Assembly: GCA_033063855.1 (NCBI GenBank) | Contig: CP093830.1 | Span: 17,608,854-17,672,853, forward strand | Direction of reading: 5' to 3' | DNA from: Smittia aterrima | Lineage: Eukaryota; Arthropoda; Insecta; Diptera; Chironomidae | Length of the DNA stretch: 64,000 nucleotides | Shown: positions 1-9,699 of the stretch, in pieces | How the letters are laid out: each line of letters begins with the position of its first letter | Position numbering within the stretch: the stretch's first letter is position 1 | Position numbers and translations under genes: made by a program | Notes under the pieces: generated by a model | What the model was told of the DNA's origin: nothing | The model's database searches: none | The model's input: only the letters and a program-made list of their open reading frames with translations

Positions 1-376
1 ATCGAGAGTTGAATGGCATTTGCTAATTTGTCTCCTCGACGTCAAAGAGTGAAAAATTTAAACTTAAGACAAAATTTTCCACTTCCTCTGTCAGACATTA
101 AATAATTTTGTGATAAGCGATTTGAAGCTTTGAAGAAGTTTACTTGTGTTCCTTTATGGTAAACTGAAATGATCGAATTGAAAGAGAGAATTATGATTTT
201 ACATTTCATAGACTTTTCACTTTATTCCTTCCATCATCAGAATTGAACTAAAGGTTACAGAAAGAAATTTAGGCGAAACAAGGAAATTCGAAGATTGACG
301 AACTGTTGACTGTTCAACGGTCCCAGAAAAGTAAGAATCTTCACGAATAAAAGTTTCTTATCATCATCAACTCGAT

Positions 377-2636
377 CTAATCGATTGACGTCTTTCGAAC
401 CCAACCAGATGTGCTCAAATGCTTGAGGATTAGCTTCTCTGTCGGATCAGTTTCGTTGAGTTTCGGGTTGCTGAGAAGAACAGTTTTTATAGTAAGATAA
501 CGAGTAGGTGGTATGTTGAGAGTTGAACACAGCTGACTCTCGTTGAACGAAAGAAGATGACCGCCCAGTAGCATTGGGTCGACTGTTTGATTATCCGAGG
601 AGCTTTTGCTGCTGGATGATGCGTCGAAGTAAGCAGGGCCGGCGGTGAGGAGCGTGGATCTTTGGCCTGTGAAATTTGAGTTTGTTTCCCTTTCGACGTT
701 TCTGTAAATAAATTTCAAATCGTTAATTTTAAAACAATCAGAGAAACCAGAAGATCGACTTACTCTCTTTTTGGTGGTTCCATTAACTCCAGCTGATGAT
801 ACCTCGCTGACGTGCCCATTGCCAATTTGTCGTCGTGATGAGGAAAAGTGGCTTCGCTTTGGTGAGCCGGCTAAAATATGACGAACGTAACCACCTTGTG
901 CTTTCAGTTGCCCATTCGAGCCACTCAGACATGCAAGCTGTTTCAATTTAAGCAAAGACATGGAAAAAGAAGAAAATTTAATGAAAAAATCAGTTTGAAA
1001 TTTTCTTTCAATCGTCAAGTAAAAGATTTTTTTTGCTGATGTCAAGCAATCGAAACAAACAACAACTCAAAGTGCCATTAAGGGAAAGATATAAAATAAT
1101 TACAGCGACAAAGAATTTTTCATTTCAACTTTTCCATGTTTTCTTTTTCTTCATATCATTAATCATCGAATGAACTAAACTGTGAAGTGCAGTCTTCAAC
1201 CTAGCCCAGCTTGCATGTCAAAAGTTTCTCGTTGAATAAAAAGTTATAAGTAGTGAAAACTGAAAAGCGTGAGAACGAATCAATCGCACTCTTCACATGT
1301 TAATTAGCAAACTCTGCACATTAAACTAAATGTCCTTCTTCGTTCTCGCGCTTTCCATCCTAATTATTTTCAGATTAAAATATATTTTTCATTTCTTCCC
1401 AGCGGTAATATTAATAAAATGAAGGGGAATCTGTGCTTCAAGAGCTCTCAAGGATGGAGGTTGATGGCGAAAAGTTGAATGAAAAATATATGAAGAAAAA
1501 GAAAATTTTGCTGTGCTCACCGTTTTTCCATGACCGAAGGGGCCCGTGCTTCGATGCTGATTCGCAGCTGCATGCTTCTCGAAGTGATCACATTCATCAA
1601 TCTTTGTCAGTCCATTCCAACGATAGCGGCACAGTTCGGTAAGGCGAATACGCAGAATTCTCTCGCGTTCTAGTGAGTTGATAAGTCGTTCATGGGCCTC
1701 GTTGGAATAAAACTGTCGAAAGTTCTTCAAACTCAGTCGTAATCCTCGTTCATCTTTTGTCTGGTTTACGTTCTTAACTTTTCCGTTCTCAAATTTACGG
1801 AAGAAGTCATGAATTAATTTGTAATCGCGAACCAGACGTTTCTTTCTGGAACGTTCTCTCAGTCGTCTGTTGTAGATATCTACTTGTGCTAACTTCAATG
1901 CTGTTTCAATCTCATCATCTTCAGGCGCTAGAGCTAAGTTAGACACGAGTTGTTCAGCTGTCGGATCGTATTCCCGTTCGAAGTCATCACGGTTTGGCAT
2001 GTACCCGAGTTGAGCTGCTTGTTCCCCAGAGATTTCTAAACTTGCTTCCGAGAACTTCTCGATTTGAAGTTCATCAAGCGTGAGATCATCGGCAGCAGTG
2101 TGATCAACGAGTAGCGGTCGTTGGTCGCTTTCCAGCTGCCATGTATGACGACCTACAGTTCCGCTGAGAAATTTGTTAATGTATTCTTCTTTGGCATCTT
2201 CTGCGCTTTTTGTTTCAATGTCCTTCGCGATGTCATCCCAATTTCCAAATCCAAAATGTTCTACAGCCTTCAATAATCGCAGTTCCTCTAATGCCGACCA
2301 ACTTCCCTTTCCACGAAATATTGTTATTGCACCGGGATCCTACGAAGAGAAAGAGTTCAATGACCTCAAAAAACTTATGACGGAAAAGCAAAAGCAACTT
2401 ACATGAAACTGATAGGCGTGATTATTTTTGTGTGCTCCCATTTCAGCCCCAGCTGCAAAGCACTGTAAACATAATTCAACTTCCTGGCATGTGTGACATT
2501 GTACTCGAACTCCAGATATCGTTTCTTGACAATTCGTGCACTTGTAGCTGGCGAAAAGCAATTCCGCTAAAATAAATTTTCGATTATTGTTTGTTGTTGA
2601 CGCATAGACGTCAGCTTCGCACGTACCAGCAGACAT
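377..2636 (-). CDS. Ada2b: Transcriptional adaptor 2B (SAGA subunit)
   Basis: Adaptor subunit of the SAGA histone acetyltransferase complex (nucleus), which links Gcn5 to Ada3 and chromatin. My exon model is 2636-2627, 2566-2403, 2339-1521 and 937-377, giving 517 aa in one frame. Visible domains are an N-terminal ZZ zinc finger (Cys pairs CTNC, CHTC, CLQC, then HKNNHAYQFH), a SANT/Myb domain (GKGSWSALEELRLLKAVEHF, FGNWDDIA), the family block LGYMPNRDDFEREYDPTAEQ, a basic helix (RRLRERSRKKRLVRDY), STGPFGHGKT, and a C-terminal SWIRM-like region (LLSFNESQLCSTLNIPPTRY). The ATG at 2636 is followed after 10 nt by a 60-nt intron (2626-2567, GTACGT...TTTTAG); removing it gives MSAAELLFASYKCTNC, which matches the family start better than the unspliced reading. 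A further 62-nt intron-like segment (763-702) changes the C-terminus if removed. Family assignment is near certain; exon 4 processing is open. Confidence 0.93.
702..763 (-). other. Optional 62-nt intron in Ada2b exon 4
   Basis: Donor GTAAGT and acceptor TTTACAG delimit 62 nt inside the last Ada2b exon. Retained, the frame stays open to the SWIRM-like end at 377 (517 aa). Removed, the frame shifts and stops at 593-591 (about 425 aa), without SWIRM. Drosophila Ada2b is known to make a short and a long isoform with different C-termini by alternative splicing, so regulated retention here is plausible. Confidence 0.55.
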
Positions 2637-3000
2637 TTTTTCACGTAAGACGTATAGCTACGTCAAGAACTTTTCTATTTCTCGTTTTATCTTTACTAAT
2701 TGGACATTTGATACTTCTCATTTGATTTAATTTCCTAATAAACGAATTATGTTTGCTTTACTACACTTTTAGTAATTAACCGAGAGCTATTTATAAGAGA
2801 TTTGAATATTTTTAAAAGCAGCTTCTATCTTTTTCACTGACTCAATGCGACGTATACGTTTTTATGTAGGCGAGGGGATTTTCACTGTCAGAAAAAAAAA
2901 TTCTTGAGGGGAGTAATCTGTGTGATAACAAATTTGAAATAATAACGAATGTTTTCAACTAAATTAAACGAAAGCTTTCCTTCGTGATGTGAATACTTAT
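2637..3000. other. Ada2b upstream region
   Basis: No gene is seen. This is presumably the Ada2b 5'UTR and promoter. It ends in the left copy of the 30-bp direct repeat (2971-3000) bordering the LINE-like insertion. Confidence 0.5.
2971..3000 (+). repeat. Target-site duplication, left copy
   Basis: Thirty bases beginning AAAGCTTTCCTTCG and ending GAATACTTAT are repeated exactly at 5053-5082. They bracket 3001-5052. Confidence 0.9.
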
Positions 3001-3342
3001 TAGATTAGATTAGATTAGATTAGATTTACGCTCGTGGGTGCCCACAGACACAATCCCATTTCACTCATTCATATGAAAATCATCATGAGTTTCCTGGTCC
3101 GGCTGGTGAGACATACATCGCAACGGTGGGTCATTACAGGCGAAAGACGTCAGCTTAGCATCCCGCTCGCCAAGGCTACTCAGATGCTACCCTAAGGGCA
3201 TGCACCACTGTTATGAATAACGGCCCCACAGCGTGCTAAGGGTAGACAAAATCAAGGGAGGACCCGATGTTAGGCTACCACCCCGGTCCATCAGGGGGGA
3301 CAAGTCCCTCTGCATGCATAAATAAATCAATATATAGAAATG

Positions 3343-3593
3343 CAACGTCTTTAAAAAGACGAGGGACCCTCAAATGCAAATTGATCATATTGAGGTCATT
3401 ACAACATCTCAGGGGATGAGGGACCTTCAATTGATATAAAAACGGCTATCAAATTGAAGTCAGTATTTTAAATACAACGTCTTTAGAAAGACGAGGGACC
3501 CTCAAATGCAAATTGATCATATTGAGGTCATTACAACATCTCAGGGGATGAGGGACCTTCCATTGATATAAAAACGTCTATCGAATTGAAGTC
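3343..3593. repeat. Tandem duplication inside the retroelement
   Basis: Two 119-bp units (3343-3461 and 3475-3593) share CAACGTCTTTA(A/G)AAAGACG at the start and ATTGAAGTC at the end. They differ at only a few positions and are spaced 132 bp apart. Confidence 0.9.
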
Positions 3594-3842
3594 GGTTGGG
3601 ATGTCTGAAGTATGAAGCTTATGTATGCATTGCGGAGCTAAAGCATTATAATGTTCAGTGACTTCTGTTTTATTTGATAAATGAAATGTCTTGCGACGAG
3701 AATCCGAAGATCCTAAATGCTCGTATAACTCTTCCAAGAAGAAGCTAATGAGTCATGATTGTTTGTTTCCCTAACATGGATCATTTCCAATTAAAGTGAT
3801 TTTAATAAATCGTGATTCTGTTTTCTAAACTTTACTCTACTC

Positions 3843-4042
3843 TCAATTCATAATGCTTATTAATTAATTCTTGGTCACATTGCCACTGACATATAAAGAA
3901 TTCAATTCTTAATGCTCAATAAATATTTCTTGGTCGCATTGCCACTGACATAGAAGATCAATTATAGAAACTTTCAAAAATTTGACATAAGTTCGATTCA
4001 TAACGCTCAATAAATATTACTTGGTCACATTGCCACTGACAT
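3843..4042. repeat. Threefold ~50-bp repeat inside the retroelement
   Basis: Three imperfect copies (about 3843-3892, 3902-3951 and 3992-4042) each end in CATTGCCACTGACAT and contain an AATAAATATT-like core. They lie in the element's leader and could be promoter-type repeats. Confidence 0.8.
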
Positions 4043-5052
4043 GCAAGTTTCGCCCCTTAATCACTCCCTTCCTTTTAATTATAGAAACTTTTAAAAGCAA
4101 AACTTTCAAAAATTTTGAGCAGGGGTTCCCCAGACCTTTCACTAACTAGTAATGCATAGTAATGTTAGTAATCATTTGTTTATCCTCGATCCGGATGAGG
4201 ATGGAAGTCAAGAAGTCTTTCCAGACTCTTTGAGAAAGGCAGGCTTGGATGCTCTTGTAGAGCCGAGAGATCATTCGGGGAGGAAGGTACGCTAGGGGTT
4301 TATTAGTAAATAACTTCCTCATTTTGTCCTTTCAGACTGCAACGAATGATCTTTCTTGTTAACCAAACTCGATCTTCCGGATTTCCATCCTAATCTTTTT
4401 TTTTTCCCTTCGTCCCTTGTTAGTGATACTTAATCCTTGCTTGCTCCAATCCATGCCGGGTTCACAGTTTTCCACTGGGTCTCACAGCTCTTGACTCTCG
4501 TTCTCTTGATTTTTTCTTTCGATGTTGTTGATTGTAAACTTTTAATATTGAGAATTCACTTCACTTGATTTTAAAAAGCTATATTTTAATATATTTTTCT
4601 TTTTTTTTCACTTTTCGAAAATATTTTTTCCGTTATTTTGCACTTTCCCGCTTGATTTCCAGAGAATGAACATGATTGAACATGTTGCGGTATTATTGAA
4701 ATTTTTTATTGAAAATTAATTTCAAAATTGATTTTAGAGGCCAACTTCTTGTCTCGCGCACTAATATTCACTTTAAACACGTTTTCCGATTTGTTTTATT
4801 CTATTCCCGACTTTCAGTTTTAATTTTTAGATTCTATTTCACCATCGAGACAAGAAAAAAAACTTTTGAAAATTGAACACTAAATCGGGTTTGAATTATG
4901 AAACTTGACACTATTCAACACTGTATTCACTCAAGCTATTGATTTCAATCATAACAAACTCCGAAAACGCGACACAAACTACTTTAATTTAATAAAAACA
5001 CTTTCCCGATTATTTTCCGATCTTAACCCCTCAAAGGGCGCGCAACTCCCCT

Positions 5053-5082
5053 AAAGCTTTCCTTCGTGATGTGAATACTTAT
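5053..5082 (+). repeat. Target-site duplication, right copy
   Basis: Exact copy of 2971-3000. It marks the right (element 5') border of the retroelement insertion. Confidence 0.9.
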
Positions 5083-5491
5083 GATAAATAATTTGTCTAG
5101 AAATAAAATAAAATTTAAAGAAACTTAAATATTTTTTGTATCTTCAGAAGAACGAGTTGATAATATCAACTTGATATATTCTCGGAAAAAAAAATTCAGC
5201 ATTCTGCTTATCGAAAGTTAAGACCAAAATTAGTGAATCGGTCAGAACTTTTATTTATTTTTACCTGAAAACTAATTAAAGAAAATTCCAGAAAATGGAA
5301 CGACCAACGCTTCTTAAAAAATGTTCATCTCGAAAGATTGAAATGATTTATGTATATTAATTTATTTCTATCGCAAAAGATGCAAACTACAATTCATTAA
5401 AGTGAAATCAAAAAAGTTTACTCAAGTCAAATAAAAGAAAATGAATTTTATTTGAAACATTTCAAAGAATTTTTTTTAAAGTTTTTGATTT

Positions 5492-6928
5492 CTAATTTGT
5501 AGGATTTTCTTCAGTCACAATTTCTTGCGCTTCCTTGATGTTGGTAGATCCTTCGAATTTATAAAATCTTAATTTTTCAAACTTTTTCTTCAATGATTTC
5601 AACATTTTCAATATTTCATCATCGATCATGTTAGATCTAAGTTTTAGTTTCTTGAGTTTCGGCATTGAATCTAACATAAAATTTAGGCTGTCAGCAGAAG
5701 GACGTCCATACAAAATCAATTCAGTGATTGAGGTTGATATTTTAGTTGGAGCGTTCACAGAAAAAGATTCAAAACTGAAGCCGAGTAAGAGTTGCTTTAG
5801 CTTTGGCATTTTCATAATCACGTCAAATGTTTCTATGTTTACGTCATTTCCTTCAATCGCCAACTCCTCGAGATAATCACTTTGTGACTTAAGAAATTTC
5901 GGCAAGTTGGTGCCAATATCAAGATCCGTACGAAAAATTATTTCCAAAAAATTTAGCTTGAATTGAAACTTTTCCCAAGAGTCTTCTTCGAATAATTGAC
6001 TTATATTACTTGAATAAAGTGTTAGACTTGTTAGTTTCTCGAAATTTTCGAGCATTTTCGTTAAAATATCTTTGTCAACTTTACCAGGAAAGTCAATTAA
6101 AACAAGTTCTTCGATAGCAACAGAGTTTAATAAAAACGTGGCCAAAGTGTCGCCAATGCTGCTGTTTTCGTGTAGACGAACAGTGAATTTTTTCAGCTTT
6201 GGCAACTTTAATGCCTCGAAATATTCAATCTCTGAAGTTGGATCTTCCAATGAAAGTAAGCCATAGTCCCTGACAAAAATGCTCTCTACTGATGTTTGGA
6301 TTGATGAGAGTAATTTCCACAAATCGAGTTTTTTTCTAAAATAAACATTTTCGAGTGAAACATTTTTCCATTCGTGAGCCTTACTACAAAAAACATCAAG
6401 TTCTAAATTTGTCATGTAGTCGCCGACTTCTCTACGATTTCCATTTTCATCTTTTATATTCACGAAGCGTCGTCGGATTTCAATGTTTTGATACAGCCTC
6501 GAGCTGTTCTTCAGCAAATTGCAATCTTCCGAATGAGTCGCACATTTACCGAGAAAAACTTTTTGTTCATCTATAATCTTATCAAAGAATTTGTACCAAA
6601 TTGGATTGACGTCTGAAATCCTAACCAAATCGTCTTCGTTGTAATCAAAATCGCGATCAAACACAACTCCAGTTTTCTTCATGAGAACTTTCGACGAAGC
6701 GATGAAATTGTACCAACTTGGAGTGACTTCTGAAGCTGTTAATAAATCTTTGCCGCTTAAATGTTTTAAGATCATCTCAGAAATGCCAAGAAAACGAGAA
6801 AAATAGTCTAAAGGATCTATGCTGGTCAGCTCCGGTAACTTGATGGTTAAGTTGTTAAGCTTTTCACTTAAAACTTCTGTATAATCACTTGGCTTGTTGA
6901 TAACGATCGGTGCTAGGCTCTTCTCCAT
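5492..6928 (-). CDS. F-box / leucine-rich-repeat protein
   Basis: Single coding exon of 478 aa. Residues ~45-95 resemble an F-box (ISEMILKHLSGKDLLTASEV, then TPSWYNFIASS), followed by a degenerate second module (DVNPIWYKFF). The rest (about 210-460) is a run of irregular leucine-rich repeats with LPKLKKFTV, LEELAIEGNDV, MPKLKQLLLGF and MPKLKKLKLRSN. Such proteins are usually substrate receptors of SCF ubiquitin ligases in the cytoplasm or nucleus; the substrate cannot be told. A 64-nt intron (7007-6944, GTAATG...TTTTTAG) sits in the 5'UTR 16 nt before the ATG, which supports this start and shows the gene was built as a spliced gene rather than a retrocopy. A TTTATT string near 5447-5452 is AATAAA on the coding strand. 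It is not a clear orthologue of a named fly gene. Confidence 0.85.
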   Translation of the reverse strand: MEKSLAPIVINKPSDYTEVLSEKLNNLTIKLPELTSIDPLDYFSRFLGISEMILKHLSGKDLLTASEVTPSWYNFIASSKVLMKKTGVVFDRDFDYNEDDLVRISDVNPIWYKFFDKIIDEQKVFLGKCATHSEDCNLLKNSSRLYQNIEIRRRFVNIKDENGNRREVGDYMTNLELDVFCSKAHEWKNVSLENVYFRKKLDLWKLLSSIQTSVESIFVRDYGLLSLEDPTSEIEYFEALKLPKLKKFTVRLHENSSIGDTLATFLLNSVAIEELVLIDFPGKVDKDILTKMLENFEKLTSLTLYSSNISQLFEEDSWEKFQFKLNFLEIIFRTDLDIGTNLPKFLKSQSDYLEELAIEGNDVNIETFDVIMKMPKLKQLLLGFSFESFSVNAPTKISTSITELILYGRPSADSLNFMLDSMPKLKKLKLRSNMIDDEILKMLKSLKKKFEKLRFYKFEGSTNIKEAQEIVTEENPTN

Positions 6929-6943
6929 AATTTTTATCTTTAT

Positions 6944-7007
6944 CTAAAAAAGAAAAGAGAATCAAATATAAAAAATCCAAAAGGAAAAATAATTCGAGTG
7001 ACATTAC
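6944..7007 (-). other. 5'UTR intron of the F-box/LRR gene
   Basis: On the minus strand GAACAG|GTAATG begins and CTTTTTTAG|ATAAAG ends a 64-nt AT-rich intron just upstream of the ATG. Confidence 0.75.
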
Positions 7008-7487
7008 CTGTTCGAATGCTGAGAACGAAATGTGACACTACTGCTTGTTTTCCTTTTGATTCTTTTATTTTATTTTAATCTTATTAGAAGACAAATCCGC
7101 TTGCAAAGTACAAAACTTCAAATTTCAAAATACTCGGATGATCATTTTATCTAAATCCTAAATAAAGCAAAATCATGCTTCGTGCCCTGTTTATTAGAAA
7201 GCCAGGAAATGAGACATCAAGCGAAAAGAAATAATAGAAAATTGAAACAACTAACTAAATTGATCTATACGTACAAGATAGAACTTATTTGAGGTTTAAA
7301 ATAAGAAACTCTTTTAAATCTTAATTATTTAAATAACTTTTTGTCGAATTCTTGTTAGAAGACAATTTTAAGATTCGAAAAATGTGGAGAGCATTCGAGT
7401 CAAGTAGAAACAAATGTTTTCGATTGAAGAAATCGATTTTCCGCATCTTGATCTTTTCTCACAATTAAATAATCTTAAAAAATTTCC

Positions 7488-7630
7488 CTAATTTTCTTTG
7501 GAATTTAAAGGCATATATCCATCGTAGTTTTCAAATCGATTAATGTTTGTGTCAGTGATATCGAGAAATTCAAGATTCTTGTAAATCGTGAAAAGCTCTT
7601 TCGGAATATTGTCCAAAAACTATCTTCGAA
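7488..7630 (-). pseudogene. Leucine-rich-repeat gene fragment
   Basis: On the minus strand a frame reads NIPKELFTIYKNLEFLDITD and then TNINRF...MPLNSKEN before a stop at 7490-7488. The first ~24 residues are a clean leucine-rich repeat. Upstream the frame is broken by a stop (EVRR*F) and no start or flanking repeats are found. It looks like the decayed 3' end of another LRR gene, separate from the intact F-box/LRR gene ~0.6 kb away, whose C-terminus differs. Confidence 0.5.
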
Positions 7631-7737
7631 CTTCATTTTTGTGATGAGTAGAGCATTTGTTTTGTTCGTGCTTAGCAAAAGTGTTTCAATTTAATTGGTA
7701 ATGTACCAGGTTAGGTACATTTTAGAAGAGTTATTCT

Positions 7738-8070
7738 TCTTAGGTTCTTCTTAGAAGAGTTATACGAGCATTCAGGATCTTCGGATTCTCGTCGCAAGAC
7801 ACCTCTTTAAAAAAAAAACCGGAAGTCACTGAACATTATAATGCTTTAGCCTTGCAATGCATACATAAGCTTCATACTTAAGACATCCCAACCCCGACTT
7901 TAATTTGATAGCCGTTTTCATATCAATTTGAAGGTCCCTCATCCTGTGAGATGTTGTAATGGCCTCAAGATGATCAATTTGCATTGGACCCTTGTTTTTT
8001 TAAAGACGTTGTATTATATCTACAGATTTATTTATGCATGCAGTGGGACTTAGTCTTTAGGAGGAAGAAG
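7738..8070 (+). mobile_element. Degenerate inverted copy of the retroelement 3' part
   Basis: Plus-strand sequence matches the minus strand of 3740-3305: GAGTTATACGAGCATTCAGG, GAACATTATAATGCTTTAGC, AAGGTCCCTCATCCT, and TTTATTTATGCATGCAG in order. The short ORF is frameshifted by an A-run near 7810. Only one unit of the 119-bp tandem repeat is present, so this copy comes from a non-duplicated element. No terminal pentamer tail or target duplication is visible. Confidence 0.7.
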
Positions 8071-8489
8071 CTTTTCATTCACACGTGAATGAATGCTGTG
8101 CAACAATGGCGAGGCTGCTATTGAGTCGGGTTTCTCACTTTTGAATAGACTCAATATAATATTTATTTCTGATCCAGTGAGTGATAGAAGAAGAAAGTTA
8201 AGCCTTAAAAGATCGAAAGGAGAAAAGAAGAGAAATCGAAATTAGTAAACAGTTTCGAGCTTTGCAACAAATAATCCGAAAAGGGTCTTCTGCCTTGTCA
8301 AAATGGTTTAAGCAAAACATGTTTATGCAGTGAAAGTGTTTTTCAGTGGAAGTTTCAATCTTTAATTAAAAGTTTATTTGTTGCCAAAATCAATTAAATT
8401 GAATGGCCGGGGATACTTGAAAGCAAAAGGCTTGTTCTGGATTGCGTCATCTGAAATGATGGGACTTGGAGTCCCACACAACGTGTGAC

Positions 8490-8885
8490 CGCACAACATT
8501 AAATTTATTTTCAATTTAAATTCAAATTTATTTTAAATTGAAAATAAATTAACAAATTTAAAATAAATTGATTTTCAATATAAAATACATAGAAAATAAA
8601 TTTAATTTGTTACGTCAAATATTTTAGCTTCTACGTTTTATTTATATTTTCAATTTAAAATAAATTTATTTTCTATTTAATATAAATTAAAAACTTATTA
8701 ATTAATTTAAAATAAATTTAAAATAAAATGAAATCGTTACGTCAAATTTTTAGATACGATGCTTGGCGTATTTCATTGTTATTTTCAATTTAAAATCATT
8801 TTATTTTTAATATAAAATAAATTGATTTTATATTAAAAATAAAATGATTTTAAATTAGTCAAATTTTTATTTAAAATAAAACAGA
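8490..8885. repeat. AT-rich block with perfect hairpins
   Basis: About 400 bp built from AATTTAAAATAAATTT-type words. It holds two perfect inverted repeats: 8502-8520 with 8532-8550 (19-bp arms, 11-nt loop) and 8789-8818 with 8825-8854 (30-bp arms, 6-nt loop AAATTG). A GTTACGTCAAAT motif occurs twice (about 8609 and 8738). No coding potential. It may be a foldback/MITE remnant or a cruciform-prone spacer. Confidence 0.8.
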
Positions 8886-9183
8886 GGTTTTTGGAAGAAT
8901 ATATTTAATAACGTGTTCTGATGACAGTTAATTATTGTTGAAGTGAAAAAAGCTTTAGCGTCAAGCCTTCTTTGTCGATTGAGCCATATCAGCGACTGCC
9001 TTTCGTTTGGATTGAAAAAATTATTGTTGTTCGCGATCGCCAAAAATAACTAAACGTTACCGACCGATCGTTCGCAATAAATGTCTTTTTTCCCACTAAG
9101 CTGACTTTTTATAGCGAATTAACTTCTTCACCAGTCGATAGTACATTTTAATTAAAAAAACAAATTTTAAGGATTTCTAGCTC

Positions 9184-9276
9184 ATGGGCCCAAAACCTGG
9201 AATCTCCATACAAAAAGGCGATTTAAGCAAGTGGTTCGGGCCCACGGGGCTAGAGTCTGGAAAGCTCCATACAAAT
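9184..9276. repeat. Short direct repeat with GGGCCCA / CTCCATACAAA
   Basis: Two diverged copies of a ~40-bp motif: GGGCCCA, then CTGGAATCTCCATACAAA or CTGGAAAGCTCCATACAAA. No gene is associated. Confidence 0.55.
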
Positions 9277-9390
9277 TTTTCAAACTTTTTTGATTTGTTC
9301 AGATTTATTAACATTTTCGCTGACACTTCTTCACGAGAAATGTTCAGCGTGCTCAAACGAATGTCTGGATTCTAGAGCTGATATTGGATC

Positions 9391-9558
9391 CACTTCTGGT
9401 GAGCTCAAAGCGAAACTTCGTTATCTTTCAACTTAGAGCATTGAGTTGTTCACATGAACTGAAGAGATGTTCGAGATAAAGCGATAAGTCCCAGAAAATC
9501 CAAGCTTCACACATTGGATCCACCTCTAATGAGCTCAAAGTAGAACTTCGTTATCTTT
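9391..9558. repeat. Pair of ~42-bp direct repeats
   Basis: ATTGGATCCAC(T/C)TCT..TGAGCTCAAAG followed by AACTTCGTTATCTTT occurs at about 9391-9433 and again at about 9513-9555, 120 bp apart. It suggests an old tandem duplication. No coding frame is seen. Confidence 0.65.
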
Positions 9559-9665
9559 TCTTTGAAAGCTTTGGCTCGTTCGACCTTTCCATCTACTCGC
9601 AATTCTAAAGTTGAAAAGGACATTTACAATAAAAAAAAAGAAGAGAAATCACTATGCTCCTGGCA
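9557..9665. repeat. Dispersed duplicate segment, copy 1
   Basis: About 105 bp starting TTCTTTGAAAGCTTTGGC and ending near ATGCTCCTGG are nearly identical to 13094-13205 in the same orientation. Read on the minus strand both carry a short open frame MSFSTLELRVDGKVERAKAF without a recognised domain. Copy 2 lies just downstream of the minisatellite gene, so copy 1 may be the remnant of a second such locus. Confidence 0.8.
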
Positions 9666-9699
9666 TGAACTTTTCATTTACTTTCCTTTCAAAGTCGCA

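Larger units (their letters stand above)
3001..5052 (-). mobile_element. LINE-like (non-LTR) retroelement, non-autonomous or internally deleted
   Basis: This 2,052-bp insertion lies between perfect 30-bp direct repeats. Read on the minus strand it ends in about five copies of a TCTAA/TAATC pentamer (plus strand 3001-3026), the kind of simple-repeat 3' tail used by several non-LTR clades. The other end is an AT-rich leader that starts AGGGGAGTTGCGCGCC. The only open frame is 68 codons (3737-3531, minus; MEELYEHLGSSDSRR at its start) with no recognised domain. No reverse transcriptase or endonuclease is present, so it must have been mobilised in trans or have lost its core. It contains a 119-bp tandem duplication and a threefold ~50-bp repeat. 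The long duplication and tail support retrotransposition; the clade is not identified. Confidence 0.75.

Noticed and set aside
1389..1520. Extension of the Ada2b SANT exon past HGKT into a further ~45 codons
   Set aside because: HGKT is followed by a good donor (GTGAGC), and the downstream exon at 937 continues in phase 0. The extension has no family similarity, although it could be a retained-intron end.
3001..3300. LTR retrotransposon end
   Set aside because: No matching terminal repeat is found at the other border. The pentamer tail and variable-type target duplication fit a non-LTR element.
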